Positions 7,904 to 16,846 of a stretch of 64,000 nt of DNA are shown here, in pieces. The DNA comes from Reichenbachiella agarivorans (GTDB lineage: Bacteria; Bacteroidota; Bacteroidia; Cytophagales; Cyclobacteriaceae). The DNA lies in contig NZ_CP106679.1 in NCBI RefSeq assembly GCF_025502585.1, positions 3,255,501 to 3,319,500 on the forward strand, in the 5' to 3' direction. The notes under the pieces are model-generated. The model was not told the origin of the DNA. It ran no database searches and saw only the letters and a program-made list of their open reading frames with translations. A program made the position numbers and the translations under genes. Numbering within the stretch: the first letter of the stretch is position 1; every line of letters starts with the position of its first letter.

Positions 7904-10021
7904 TTATGGTTTCACAGTGATATCAGTCCCTAGTCGTTGCAAATAAGCAATCAATGCAATGATTTCTTCTTCGCCCGTAGCATCTATGCCATCAGCTTTG
8001 AGACTAGCAGCGATTGTTTTGGCTTGCAGAGCCAAATCCTCGTTGGCTGTATTTTCATAGTCCTCAGGGTAGGGTACACCTACGGTTCGGAGTGCAGAGA
8101 TTTTAGCAGCTGTGCTTTCTGTATCTATGGCTTGTTCAAATAGCCATGGATAGGCAGGCATGATAGATCCAGCAGAGACTGCATCTGGAGCCAACAAGTG
8201 ATTGTAGTGCCAGGTATCAGATTTTTTAAGTTTCCCGACCCCTTCTCTTGCCAGATCAGGGCCTGTGCGCTTGGATCCCCATAGGAATGGATGGTCATAT
8301 ACGAACTCACCTGCTTTGGAATATTCTCCATAACGCTCGGTATCGAATCTCAAGGGTCGTACCATCTGCGAGTGGCAGTTGTTGCAGCCTTCTCGGATGT
8401 AGATGTCTCTGCCTTGTAGCTCTAGCGGAGTATATGGCTTGACGGACGAAATGGTCGGAATGTTTGACTTGATCAAGAAAGTAGGAACCATCTCGATGAT
8501 ACCACCGATCAGAATCGCAACCAAAGTCAATACTGTAAAGAAAACGGGTTTTCTCTCCCATACAGAGTGCCAGTGACCTCCAGTGATGATTTTCTTTTCG
8601 AGAGCAGGAGCTTCTGCAGCTTCTTCTGGAACGAATATGCCAGAGTTAGCTGTCTTGATCAAGTTGAAAATCATGACAAATACACCTGATAGATACAAAG
8701 TACCACCAATAGCTCTCAAAGCATACAAAGGCACGATTTGGATGACAGTTTCTAAGAAGTTTTTGTACACTAAGAAACCATCTGCATCAAACTGTTGCCA
8801 CATCAAACTTTGAACTACACCAGCTACGTACATCGGCAAGGCATAGAAAATAATCCCCAAAGTCCCTAACCAGAAATGCAGATTGGCAAGTTTGATTGAA
8901 TGTAGTTTGGTAGCCCACAACCTAGGAACTAACCAGTAAAACATACCAAAGATCAAGAAACCATTCCATCCCAAAGCGCCGACATGCACGTGTGCTACGA
9001 TCCAATCAGTAAAGTGTCCGACGGCATTGACTGATTTGAGTGACAACATAGGCCCTTCGAAAGTCGCCATACCATAGCATGTAATCGCGACAACCATGAA
9101 TTTCAAAATAGGGTCTTCACGCACTCTGTCCCAGGCTCCTCTCAAGGTCAGTAGACCATTGAGCATACCGCCCCAAGATGGTGCGATCAGCATGATCGAA
9201 AATGCCACACCCAGTGATTGGGCCCAGTCTGGCAGTGAAGTGTACAGTAAATGGTGAGGTCCTGCCCAGATATAAATGAAGATCAGAGACCAAAAGTGGA
9301 TAATGGATAGTTTGTAGGAATATACGGGTCTTTTAGCGGCTTTAGGAAGGTAGTAATACATCAATCCCAAAAAAGGAGTGGTCAGGAAGAATGCCACGGC
9401 ATTGTGTCCATACCACCACTGTACAAGTGCATCTTGTACACCCGCATACCATGAATAACTCTTGAAGAAACTTACTGGAATGGCAAATGAATTGACAATA
9501 TGCAATACGGCTACTGTCACAAATGTCGCGATATAGAACCAAATCGCGACATACATGTGTCGCTCGCGGCGTTTGATGATTGTGCCGATCATGTTGATGC
9601 CAAACACCACCCATATCAAAGCAATCGCAATGTCAATCGGCCATTCTAATTCAGCATATTCCTTGCTGCTGGTGAAACCTAGAAGTAGGGTTACAGCAGC
9701 AGAAAGCAAAATTGCTTGCCATCCCCAGAAATTGATCCAAGAAAGAGTATCGTTAAACATCCTTGCCTTGAGCAATCGCTGCAAGGAGTAATAAATCCCA
9801 GCGAACATGGAGTTGCCTATGAATCCAAAAATGACTGCATTGGTATGCAAGGGCCTCACTCGTCCGAAGGTCGTGTATTGCAGGTCAAAATTGAATGCAG
9901 GATAAAACAATTGAATGGCGGCAGTGAGTCCTGCGAGCATTGCGATGACACCAAAGCAAATAGCTGCAATAGTGAAATACTTTACGATTTTATTGTCGTA
10001 ACTAAATTTTTCAAGTTCCAT
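7904..10021 (-). CDS. ccoNO: cbb3 oxidase fused subunits I and II (CcoN-CcoO)
   Basis: A 705-residue fusion. Residues 1 to about 490 are CcoN, the haem-copper subunit, with about 12 membrane helices. Signature stretches are the RVRPLHTNAVIFGF haem-ligand region, the WWYGHNAV copper-site region and HVHVGALGWNGF. Residues from about 510 are CcoO, with one membrane anchor and a cytochrome c domain with CNNCH at 546-550 followed by SQMVRP. The fusion is characteristic of Bacteroidota. The enzyme reduces O2 with high affinity and pumps protons. The gene heads the series ccoQ, ccoP, ccoG, fixH and safE-like. Upstream are a near-FNR site (10104-10115) and a -7-like element at 10058-10051. Confidence 0.97.
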   Translation of the reverse strand: MELEKFSYDNKIVKYFTIAAICFGVIAMLAGLTAAIQLFYPAFNFDLQYTTFGRVRPLHTNAVIFGFIGNSMFAGIYYSLQRLLKARMFNDTLSWINFWGWQAILLSAAVTLLLGFTSSKEYAELEWPIDIAIALIWVVFGINMIGTIIKRRERHMYVAIWFYIATFVTVAVLHIVNSFAIPVSFFKSYSWYAGVQDALVQWWYGHNAVAFFLTTPFLGLMYYYLPKAAKRPVYSYKLSIIHFWSLIFIYIWAGPHHLLYTSLPDWAQSLGVAFSIMLIAPSWGGMLNGLLTLRGAWDRVREDPILKFMVVAITCYGMATFEGPMLSLKSVNAVGHFTDWIVAHVHVGALGWNGFLIFGMFYWLVPRLWATKLHSIKLANLHFWLGTLGIIFYALPMYVAGVVQSLMWQQFDADGFLVYKNFLETVIQIVPLYALRAIGGTLYLSGVFVMIFNLIKTANSGIFVPEEAAEAPALEKKIITGGHWHSVWERKPVFFTVLTLVAILIGGIIEMVPTFLIKSNIPTISSVKPYTPLELQGRDIYIREGCNNCHSQMVRPLRFDTERYGEYSKAGEFVYDHPFLWGSKRTGPDLAREGVGKLKKSDTWHYNHLLAPDAVSAGSIMPAYPWLFEQAIDTESTAAKISALRTVGVPYPEDYENTANEDLALQAKTIAASLKADGIDATGEEEIIALIAYLQRLGTDITVKP

Positions 10022-10050
10022 GTGATAGAATAGAGTTTATTGATCGGTTG

Positions 10051-10115
10051 CTAAATTAGGTTGTATAGGTCTTGGTTTATATGATCCATATTTTGGATGA
10101 AGATGATATTTGTCA
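10051..10115 (-). promoter_or_regulatory. candidate ccoNO promoter with FNR-like site
   Basis: On the minus strand, TAATTTAG (10058-10051) differs at one base from the Bacteroidota -7 element TAnnTTTG. TGATATTTGTCA (read on plus, 10104-10115) differs at one base from TGAT-N4-ATCA. If transcription starts about five bases after the -7 element, the site is centred near -62, the classical class I activator position. The spacing is inferred, not measured. Confidence 0.45.
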
Positions 10116-10203
10116 TGTCTTAATGATATATAATTTAGAGGTTTTTTGATAGGAAATGAAAGCGTGACTTCATCGATTTTAATTTTCACCTCGCTGAGCA
10201 AGC

Positions 10204-10371
10204 TTGCTGTGATGTCTAGTGCATTTGCTCAGTCATTAGCAAGCTCCTCTCAGCTTGCAGCGAGCATTGCTTGGTTATTAGCATGCCTGCCTCAGTGTCG
10301 CGGTGGACTTGCTAGATGATTAGCAATGTTGTCCCAAGACTGTGGTAGCTTTGCTAGAGATAACAATGGAA
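10204..10371. repeat. 42-bp tandem repeat array (about 3.5 units) between usp and ccoNO
   Basis: Three units of exactly 42 bases occupy 10225-10266, 10267-10308 and 10309-10350, with a partial fourth from 10351. Each begins TTGCT-N5-ATTAGCA, an inverted pair (TTGCT/AGCAA in units 1 and 3). Adjacent units match at 24 of 42 positions, almost all in this core, in a central C-x-CA and in a distal G-rich segment. A further TTGCT starts at 10204, 21 bases earlier, next to the perfect palindrome AGCAAGCTTGCT. The array fills most of the 353-base spacer downstream of the usp stop and upstream of ccoNO. No ORF is evident there. Confidence 0.7.
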
Positions 10372-10374
10372 TGT

Positions 10375-11211
10375 TTATTCATGCACTGATAGCATAGGTA
10401 TTTCTAGTTTGGAGAGCACACTTTTGGTGATACTTGGTTTGAAAAAACTCTCCAGTAGTTTATGGTTTTTTGGGTGCATGAATAGTAAGTCTATTCCTAG
10501 GTTTTTTACGGCCTCCGTGATTTCCACCCCTGAACTATCCAATTTTTTTGATATGTTGATAAAACTATGTTTGACATTTTTGAAATATGCTGCAAGGTTG
10601 ACTTTTTGATCATCAAAGAGGAATTTTTCCTCACTGTTTTCTGAGATGTAAAAGATCTCCACCAAGGCTTTGTATTGAGAGGCAAACCAATGAACCATGC
10701 TGAGTTTGTTCAAATCAATCATGTCATCAAAATCAATAGCCAACCCAATTTTTTGAATATTAAAGTCTGTGACGTTTTCTGGGATGACCAGTACTGGCAC
10801 TGTTGAAAATGAAATCATATCTGCACTCTTGCTACCCAGTAGTTTTTCTAATAGGTCGTGATGGGCTTTGGTACCCGTGATGACTAGCTGGACATCTCCT
10901 GCTTCAATACTACTGAAAATAGCATCTTGTACAGAGGATACGAATTTTTTGATTTCAAAATTCACCTCGTTGAGAGATTCTTTTTCATAGAGTTCTTTGT
11001 AGCTGCGATCGATTTGCTGATATTTTTCTACCAGCAATGATTGCATGATAGCATCCATTCCTGCGGTTTCGTGGTGTATATGAGACAAGTGTATCGCAGT
11101 GACCATTTCTATGGTAAAATGGTTCCTTTTTGCAATGGTCTTAGCTATCCGTAGCGCATTGATGGCACATTTAGAGAAATCCATGGGAACTAATATTTTA
11201 TGCGTTTTCAT
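10375..11211 (-). CDS. universal stress protein, tandem UspA domains
   Basis: A 278-residue cytoplasmic protein. The first UspA domain (about 1-145) opens with HKILVPMDFSKCAINAL, the usual nucleotide-fold start. It includes VQLVITGTKAH and GSKSADMISFSTVPVLVIP, corresponding to the G-x2-G-x9-G(S/T) ATP-site region with partial conservation. The second half is a diverged UspA-like domain ending KSVLSKLEIPMLSV. Such proteins often respond to oxygen limitation. I chose the ATG at 11211, 11 bases after the upstream usp, because an ATG at 11259 would overlap that gene. It is the second usp of a pair in the oxidase cluster; the 42-bp repeat array follows its stop. Confidence 0.88.
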   Translation of the reverse strand: MKTHKILVPMDFSKCAINALRIAKTIAKRNHFTIEMVTAIHLSHIHHETAGMDAIMQSLLVEKYQQIDRSYKELYEKESLNEVNFEIKKFVSSVQDAIFSSIEAGDVQLVITGTKAHHDLLEKLLGSKSADMISFSTVPVLVIPENVTDFNIQKIGLAIDFDDMIDLNKLSMVHWFASQYKALVEIFYISENSEEKFLFDDQKVNLAAYFKNVKHSFINISKKLDSSGVEITEAVKNLGIDLLFMHPKNHKLLESFFKPSITKSVLSKLEIPMLSVHE

Positions 11212-11222
11212 TGGCGTAGTGT

Positions 11223-12080
11223 TTAGTGTGTGTGGTTTTTTCTTTGGGTCATGGTCCATACTGGTATCATGCTGTGGTTAACTAGGTTTTCGGCGATGCT
11301 GCCAGCTAGCAAATGCAGCAGTCCTCTGCGGCCATGCGTACTGAGGGCTATCATATCAGCTTTGATATTTTGGGCATAGTTCAGTATGGCTTCTTCTGGC
11401 TGGAATCCCTTTGTGACATGAATTTTGTAGTCAATCAATTGGTTGTTGTCAGCCAGTTTTTTCAATGAATTTTTGATAAAATCTGTTTCTGAAACATTAT
11501 GTGGTGTTTCAACGAAAACCAGATGGATGGTTGCAGGGAATAGTGATGTGTACTCAAGGAATTTTTTCAAAATTCGGTCTGCATTAGAGTCCAAATCAGT
11601 CGGGAATACGATATTCTTGATATCAGCAGGAGTCCCGTCTTTGTGAATGGTTATCACAGGGCAATTGGCTGTTCGTACTATTTTTTCCGCATTAGAGCCA
11701 ACCAATATTTCCTTTAAACCAGTTGCTCCCTTGGTTCCCATGATGATCATGTCTGGCTCGAATTCTTCGATTTGTGCAGATATGCCATCATAGACATTGC
11801 CCATCATGATGTTGAAATGTAAGTTTTTGCCTTGATAGTTGGGTTGTTCTACCAGATTACGAAGTTTTAATTTGGTTTTTTTGATCAACTCTAAAGTTAA
11901 TGACCTATCTATTTGGTCGTCGAGTCCAGCTTCGCCTGAGATGTTGTATGAACTGAGAGGGTGCTCTATGACATGGAGTAAGATGATTTCACCTTGAGTT
12001 TTATCAATGATACTGGTGGCAAAATTTAGCGCAGCAGTTGCGTAATCACTGAAGTCGAATGGAATGAGTAGCTTTTTCAT
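11223..12080 (-). CDS. universal stress protein, tandem UspA domains
   Basis: A 285-residue protein with two complete UspA domains. The first begins KKLLIPFDFSDYATAAL and carries MIIMGTKGATGLKEILVGSNAEKI, a good match to the ATP-binding G-x2-G-x9-G-S signature. The second begins IKNIVFPTDLDS and carries MIALSTHGRRGLLHLLAGSIAENLV. It is therefore probably nucleotide-binding in both halves, unlike its downstream neighbour. The FNR-type palindrome ATGATTTGCATCAT lies about 97 bases upstream, consistent with low-oxygen induction. The gene is probably cotranscribed with the next usp, 11 bases away. Confidence 0.92.
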   Translation of the reverse strand: MKKLLIPFDFSDYATAALNFATSIIDKTQGEIILLHVIEHPLSSYNISGEAGLDDQIDRSLTLELIKKTKLKLRNLVEQPNYQGKNLHFNIMMGNVYDGISAQIEEFEPDMIIMGTKGATGLKEILVGSNAEKIVRTANCPVITIHKDGTPADIKNIVFPTDLDSNADRILKKFLEYTSLFPATIHLVFVETPHNVSETDFIKNSLKKLADNNQLIDYKIHVTKGFQPEEAILNYAQNIKADMIALSTHGRRGLLHLLAGSIAENLVNHSMIPVWTMTQRKNHTH

Positions 12081-12171
12081 TTGTTTGAGATGTTTTTGAG
12101 TGTATGTTTGATCACGTTTAAAATTCGGCCGATTGGGTATCTATTACTACCAAGTGTGTCATGTTATCAAA

Positions 12172-12183
12172 TGATTTGCATCA
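12172..12183. promoter_or_regulatory. FNR-type palindrome upstream of the usp pair
   Basis: TGATTTGCATCA has both half sites of the FNR core (TGAT-N4-ATCA) and extends to a symmetric 14-mer with flanking A and T. It lies in the 106-base gap between hemN and the usp pair, centred about 97 bases upstream of the usp ATG. No clear TAnnTTTG element was found at a matching distance. Confidence 0.5.
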
Positions 12184-12186
12184 TGT

Positions 12187-13563
12187 TTATATGGTTTTGC
12201 TAAATGATCGTGTATTGACTGTGGTAGACCAATAGGGTTTATCAAATGCCATACAGATATTGCGCACAAATGCTCTACCCACCGGCATGACTTTTACTTG
12301 ATTTTTATCGACTGTGACTAGATCATCTTTGCACAGTTCGCTCAACTTATCTATCACAAAGTCTAATAGCATTTGATCTTCTTTTTGATCTACGGTTGTT
12401 TCAAATTGACACATGAGATTAGAGATATGCTTTCTGATGACTTGTTCGTCCTTTGAGAGAAAATGTCCTCGATATACTGGTAACTTGCCTTGTGTCACGA
12501 GGTCTTTGTAGGTTTCTACTTTCTTGACATTTTGACCATAGGCTGCACCCGTGTCGCCTATTGAGGATGCACCTAGACCGATGACCAAATCACTTTTGAG
12601 TGTGGTGTATCCCATAAAATTGCGATGCAATCTATGGTTGTTGGCAGCTACATATAGTTCATCTGTTTTGAGTGCAAAATGATCCATGCCAATCTCGTGG
12701 TAGTCCAGATCTGCTAACATTGACTTGCCTAGTTCGTAGAGTGCTCTCTTTTCAGCTTCTTGAGGGAGATCGCTCTCGGTGAAGCTCCTTTGACCTGGTT
12801 TGACCCAAGGCACGTGTGCATAGCTGTAATAGGCGATGCGGTCTGGTCTCAGTTTCGCTACTTTCTGGAACGTGTCTCGAATGGTTCGGACACTTTGCAG
12901 GGGCAGCCCATAGATCAAATCAAAATTGATAGAAGTGTAGCCAATCTCACGGGCTTTGCTCACCACATGATGAACGGTTTCATAAGTTTGAATGCGATGC
13001 ACTATTTTTTGTACTGCTAAGTCAAAATCTTGGATTCCTAAACTCATACGACGAAAGCCAAGATCATAGAGGACACGCAAATGATGCTCGGTGGTATTGT
13101 TGGGGTGTGCTTCGAAACTTAGGCTTGCCTCTGCTTTTACCCATGCTGATTTTTTGATCCCTTCGATTAGCAGCTGTAGATTTTCGGGACTGAAAAAGGT
13201 AGGAGTCCCGCCACCTAAATGGATTTCTGAGATATGTGGAATTTCTTGAAATACTTCCAAGTACAGTTGCCACTCTTTGAGCAATGATTGGATGTAGGGC
13301 AATTCTACGCTGTGATTGATGGTGATACGGGTGTTGCAACCACAGTAGGTACACAAGCTCTCACAAAAGGGTAGGTGTATATACAAACTGATTCCATTGA
13401 CTGTATTGGTAGCATCAAATGTTGATTTGACTTTTTCCTTCCATTTGGATTCGTCCAAAGAATCTTCTTTCCAAGAGGGTACTGCTGGATAGCTGGTGTA
13501 CCTAGGTCCTGCAATGTTGTATTTTCTGATGAGATGATCTGGCGTACTAGGATGCGTATTCAT
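12187..13563 (-). CDS. hemN: oxygen-independent coproporphyrinogen III dehydrogenase
   Basis: A 458-residue radical SAM enzyme that oxidatively decarboxylates coproporphyrinogen III to protoporphyrinogen IX without O2. The start region contains the HemN-typical YNIAGPRYTSYPAVPSW. The radical SAM cluster motif CESLCTYCGC provides Cys67, Cys71 and Cys74, with a following Cys76. GGGTPTF is the SAM-contacting strand. Length fits the anaerobic HemN class. It lies between ccoS and the usp pair, so haem for the oxidase can be made at low oxygen. An FNR-type box is centred about 63 bases upstream. I prefer the ATG at 13563 over a TTG at 13575. Confidence 0.95.
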   Translation of the reverse strand: MNTHPSTPDHLIRKYNIAGPRYTSYPAVPSWKEDSLDESKWKEKVKSTFDATNTVNGISLYIHLPFCESLCTYCGCNTRITINHSVELPYIQSLLKEWQLYLEVFQEIPHISEIHLGGGTPTFFSPENLQLLIEGIKKSAWVKAEASLSFEAHPNNTTEHHLRVLYDLGFRRMSLGIQDFDLAVQKIVHRIQTYETVHHVVSKAREIGYTSINFDLIYGLPLQSVRTIRDTFQKVAKLRPDRIAYYSYAHVPWVKPGQRSFTESDLPQEAEKRALYELGKSMLADLDYHEIGMDHFALKTDELYVAANNHRLHRNFMGYTTLKSDLVIGLGASSIGDTGAAYGQNVKKVETYKDLVTQGKLPVYRGHFLSKDEQVIRKHISNLMCQFETTVDQKEDQMLLDFVIDKLSELCKDDLVTVDKNQVKVMPVGRAFVRNICMAFDKPYWSTTVNTRSFSKTI

Positions 13564-13567
13564 GCCA

Positions 13568-13632
13568 CAAATCAATAAGCTTCTTGCTTACTTTTAAGTG
13601 GTGATATTCATGAGTGTACATGATATAGATCA
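13568..13632 (-). promoter_or_regulatory. FNR-type box and possible -7 element for hemN
   Basis: TGATATAGATCA at 13621-13632 has both FNR half sites and overlaps the ccoS stop codon. On the minus strand, TTGATTTG (13575-13568) differs at one base from TAnnTTTG. Initiation about five bases further would be at the hemN ATG, with the box centred near -62 (class I position). The messenger would then be nearly leaderless. The spacing argument is inference. Confidence 0.5.
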
Positions 13633-13791
13633 GTCTTTTTTCTTTGGTCTTTTGATGTCGTCCATTAGTATTCTGACGGCTGGTGAATCAGTGTCGTCAT
13701 ATTGACCCGATCTGACAGACCATACGAAGAGCCACAAGAAGATCAATGCCACTAGCAAACTGATCAATATAAGTGCGATGATGATGGTCAT
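13630..13791 (-). CDS. ccoS: CcoS cbb3 oxidase assembly protein
   Basis: A 53-residue membrane protein. One hydrophobic helix (MTIIIALILISLLVALIF onward) is followed by WSVRSGQYDDTDSPAVRIL, a CcoS-typical GQYDD-x-x-SPA signature, and a basic tail. CcoS is required for cofactor insertion into the cbb3 oxidase. The ATG at 13791 overlaps the ccoI stop by four bases (ATGA); an upstream ATG at 13812 would lie deeper inside ccoI. Confidence 0.92.
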   Translation of the reverse strand: MTIIIALILISLLVALIFLWLFVWSVRSGQYDDTDSPAVRILMDDIKRPKKKD

Positions 13792-16175
13792 AAGATGCGT
13801 CGGCCAAGCCATTTGATACTCAAAGTGGTAAATCCTACCACCGAAATACTACTAATAGGCATGAGTAAGGCAGCAAATATAGGAGTTACCATGCCTGCAA
13901 CAGCAAAACTGAGCCCAATGATATTGTAAGCAAATGAAATCACAAAACCAATGACAATGACAACCTTAGCTTGCCGGATCAACAGCATGAAATCAGCTAG
14001 TTGTACCAATCGCTTGCCTTGAAGAATCGCATCGCTAGCTGGGGTGAAGGAAGAAAGACTGTCAGAGATAGAAATACCCACCGTACTAGCTTTGAGTGCG
14101 CCAGCATCATTGAGTCCATCACCTACCATGATGCAGTTTTGATTTTCTTCAATCCTATTGATTTTGTTCAATTTGTCAACAGGGGACTGATCAAAATAAA
14201 GGTTGGTATGGGGAGGAAATAAGACTTCTAAATTTTGTGCTTCTGCTGGATTGTCTCCCGATAGGATAGTAAAATCAAAGTGAGATTGTAACGTATCCAA
14301 CATCTGCTTCAGACCTTTTCTGTAGCTGTTTTGAATGCCAAAATAGCCTTTGATTTGATGGTCTATTTTGAGATAAACCCGAGTTTCTAGTTGGGAACTT
14401 TGCTGTGGTAATCCTATGGACAGAGCTGAGCCTATGGTGATATATTTACCATTAATTTTCCCAGATAGGCCTTTGCCTTTGGTTTCTTCAAAGTCCATTA
14501 TCTCTAGTTTTTGAACTGAGGCTTGACTCTCCAATAATGTATAGATGGCCTGGCTGAGCGGATGTGTGGAGTGAACAACCAATGCAGCCACTAGGCATTT
14601 TTCTTCTTGCGTCAATTCATCTCCAAGAAAGGCAACCGTAGCGTTTTCGCTGTTGGTAATGGTACCCGTTTTGTCAAAGACAATATGGGTTGTCTTCCAC
14701 ATTCGTTCGATTACTTCGGTGTTTTTGAGATAAAATTGATGCTTTGCAAGCAGGTTGAGGACAGAGCCCAATGTGAAAGGAGCTGTCAGAGCCAATGCGC
14801 ATGGGCATGCAATGATGAGTACTGAAGAAAATACATTCAAGACGCCAGAGCCATCTATGAAAGCCCAGACGATCGCAGCTGTCACCGCAATTGCCAAAAT
14901 GATTGGGGTGAAATACCGGCTGACTTGATTGATGATGAGGTGTTCTTCGAGATGACTTTCTTTGGAAAACACGTCATTGTTCCAGAGTTGAGTCAGGTAG
15001 CTGTGAGATACGACTTGGAGTATGTCCATGCGGACTGCGGTACCATTGATTCTGCCGCCAGCGTAGATTTTTTCACCTTCGGTGACCTGTACAGACTGAG
15101 ACTCACCCGTGACAAAACTGTAGTCGATTTGGGTTATTGGATCGATGAGAATCGAGTCACAAGGTACGATCTCATGGTTGCGAATCTCTATTCGGTCGCC
15201 CACTTGGAGCGTTTCGACCAATACACTTTTTTTCTCCTGGTTTTTGATCCTATAGACAGCCAGAGGGAAATAGGATTTGTAATTCCTATCAAAGGAGAGT
15301 TTGCGGTAAGTTTGTCCTTGGAACCATCGTCCAATTAACAACAAAAAGACAAGTGCAGCCATGGAGTCAAAGTAGCCTGCGCCAGTTTGAGAGATGATCT
15401 CGTAGCTACTCCTGACAAACAATGCCAGTATGCCCATAGCTATTGGAAGATCGATATTTAGTATTTTCTTGCTGAGTCCTTTGTAGGCCGAGATGAAAAA
15501 TTCCTGAGCACAGTACATCAAGACGAAAAGGGAGAGGGCAAGATTCAAGTATCCAAAATAGGGGATGAACTCTGAGTCGATATTGATGCCAAAATACTCC
15601 GGAAAGGAAAAGAGCATGATATTGCCATAGGCAAACCCTGAAACACCTAGTTTGATAAAAGTACTCTTATGGGTAGCATGTGTTTCTTTGTTGCTTTGTC
15701 TGTCTAGTGTGATTTCTGGTTCATAGCCCAGTTGACACAGCAGTTCGACGAGGGATTTGACGTTTGTCTGTTGGGGTCGGAAGTCTATCGTTAGCCTTTT
15801 TGCACCAAAGTTGATCCTTGAGTGAATGATGCCCTCGTCAAATCGAGAGAGATTTTCTAGCAACCAGATGCACGAACTACAATGGATGGATGGAATATCA
15901 AAGGTGATTTTCCGATATTCAGGGGAGTCAAAATCAAGGAGTTGATCAGCTATCTCTGCATTCTCTAGAAAATTGTACTTGTTTACGAAGAAATCTTTCA
16001 GCTGATTGCCAGGTGTTTTTCCCAGATCATAATAAGTACAGAGGTCATTTTCTTCCAACAATTGGTACACCGTCTTGCAACCTAAACAGCAAAATGCCTT
16101 CTCATCAACCTGATGATGAGATTCTTCACAATCTTCTCCACAGTGAAAACATTTTACCTCTTCCAATATCTCCAT
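13788..16175 (-). CDS. ccoI: CcoI copper-translocating P-type ATPase
   Basis: A 795-residue P1B-type ATPase that exports copper for cbb3 oxidase assembly. The N-terminus has a cysteine-rich CFHCGEDC (9-16) and FCCLGC (28-33) zone, then an HMA-like domain with HCSSC (Cys99, Cys102). Eight membrane helices are expected. Key motifs are VTGES in the actuator domain, the transmembrane copper site ACPCALALTAPF, the phosphorylated aspartate in DKTGTIT, HPLSQA in the nucleotide domain and GDGLNDAGAL in the hinge. The N-terminal Cys cluster is typical of the CcoI subgroup. ccoS overlaps its end, and a usp gene ends 16 bases upstream. Confidence 0.96.
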   Translation of the reverse strand: MEILEEVKCFHCGEDCEESHHQVDEKAFCCLGCKTVYQLLEENDLCTYYDLGKTPGNQLKDFFVNKYNFLENAEIADQLLDFDSPEYRKITFDIPSIHCSSCIWLLENLSRFDEGIIHSRINFGAKRLTIDFRPQQTNVKSLVELLCQLGYEPEITLDRQSNKETHATHKSTFIKLGVSGFAYGNIMLFSFPEYFGINIDSEFIPYFGYLNLALSLFVLMYCAQEFFISAYKGLSKKILNIDLPIAMGILALFVRSSYEIISQTGAGYFDSMAALVFLLLIGRWFQGQTYRKLSFDRNYKSYFPLAVYRIKNQEKKSVLVETLQVGDRIEIRNHEIVPCDSILIDPITQIDYSFVTGESQSVQVTEGEKIYAGGRINGTAVRMDILQVVSHSYLTQLWNNDVFSKESHLEEHLIINQVSRYFTPIILAIAVTAAIVWAFIDGSGVLNVFSSVLIIACPCALALTAPFTLGSVLNLLAKHQFYLKNTEVIERMWKTTHIVFDKTGTITNSENATVAFLGDELTQEEKCLVAALVVHSTHPLSQAIYTLLESQASVQKLEIMDFEETKGKGLSGKINGKYITIGSALSIGLPQQSSQLETRVYLKIDHQIKGYFGIQNSYRKGLKQMLDTLQSHFDFTILSGDNPAEAQNLEVLFPPHTNLYFDQSPVDKLNKINRIEENQNCIMVGDGLNDAGALKASTVGISISDSLSSFTPASDAILQGKRLVQLADFMLLIRQAKVVIVIGFVISFAYNIIGLSFAVAGMVTPIFAALLMPISSISVVGFTTLSIKWLGRRIL

Positions 16176-16191
16176 GAGTCAATCTATACGA

Positions 16192-16824
16192 TTAATTAAA
16201 ATTAGCGACTTTGGAGGATAGCGCATGCAACGAATCTAGTAATTGTTTGGGGTCTGTATCGTGATGATATAGAAGCAATGCTTTTTCGTCGGCATGACTT
16301 AATCGTCGTATGTATAAGTCTGGGTTTTTTGTGAATTTATCTTTTTGACAAGGGATGATTAGATCTGTAGTATGAGTTTTGACTGGATCAGTTTGTTCAG
16401 AACTCACCAATAGAATAGGTATGGGCAAGGACTGAATAATGTTGAATAAGTCATTGGAGAGGACAGACTGTTTCATCATGTCACAACCCATGATGACCAA
16501 GTTGGCATGACATTCCTTTGAAACTTGAGCTGCTACATGATGAATGAAACCTAGTTCTAGTCTAAAATCCCAAGAGGATACAGAGTCTAAGTTGAACTCA
16601 TTTTGAAGCATTTGATATTTGGTCTGGTTTTCCTGAATGATCTGTTCTTTGATCTCAATGGCTGTGTCTCCACCGAGGTTGTTTTGTGTGATCAATCTGT
16701 AGGCATGGAGTAATGTTACTTTGGATGAAGGATGGCGAGACCACTCATAGCCCCATCTAACTGCCGCCTTGGAGACGATCGAAAAATCTGTGAGAATTAA
16801 AATATTGAAACTACCTGCTTGCAT
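16192..16824 (-). CDS. UspA-like stress protein heading the ccoI-ccoS unit
   Basis: A 210-residue protein with one recognisable UspA domain (about 1-140) starting FNILILTDFSIVSKAAV and including NLVIMGCDMM and PIPILLVS. It is followed by about 65 residues of a shortened, diverged second half. The ATP-site glycines are not conserved, so nucleotide binding is doubtful. It lies 16 bases upstream of ccoI and shares a divergent promoter with the sensor kinase gene. Its position ties it to oxidase assembly or the low-oxygen response, but no specific function can be read. Confidence 0.75.
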   Translation of the reverse strand: MQAGSFNILILTDFSIVSKAAVRWGYEWSRHPSSKVTLLHAYRLITQNNLGGDTAIEIKEQIIQENQTKYQMLQNEFNLDSVSSWDFRLELGFIHHVAAQVSKECHANLVIMGCDMMKQSVLSNDLFNIIQSLPIPILLVSSEQTDPVKTHTTDLIIPCQKDKFTKNPDLYIRRLSHADEKALLLYHHDTDPKQLLDSLHALSSKVANFN

Positions 16825-16846
16825 TGATTGAAGGTTTAAGTAGCCC

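Noticed and set aside
10225-10371. CRISPR array interpretation of the 42-bp repeats
   Set aside because: Units abut directly with no unique spacers, the units are only about 57 percent identical, and there are no cas genes.
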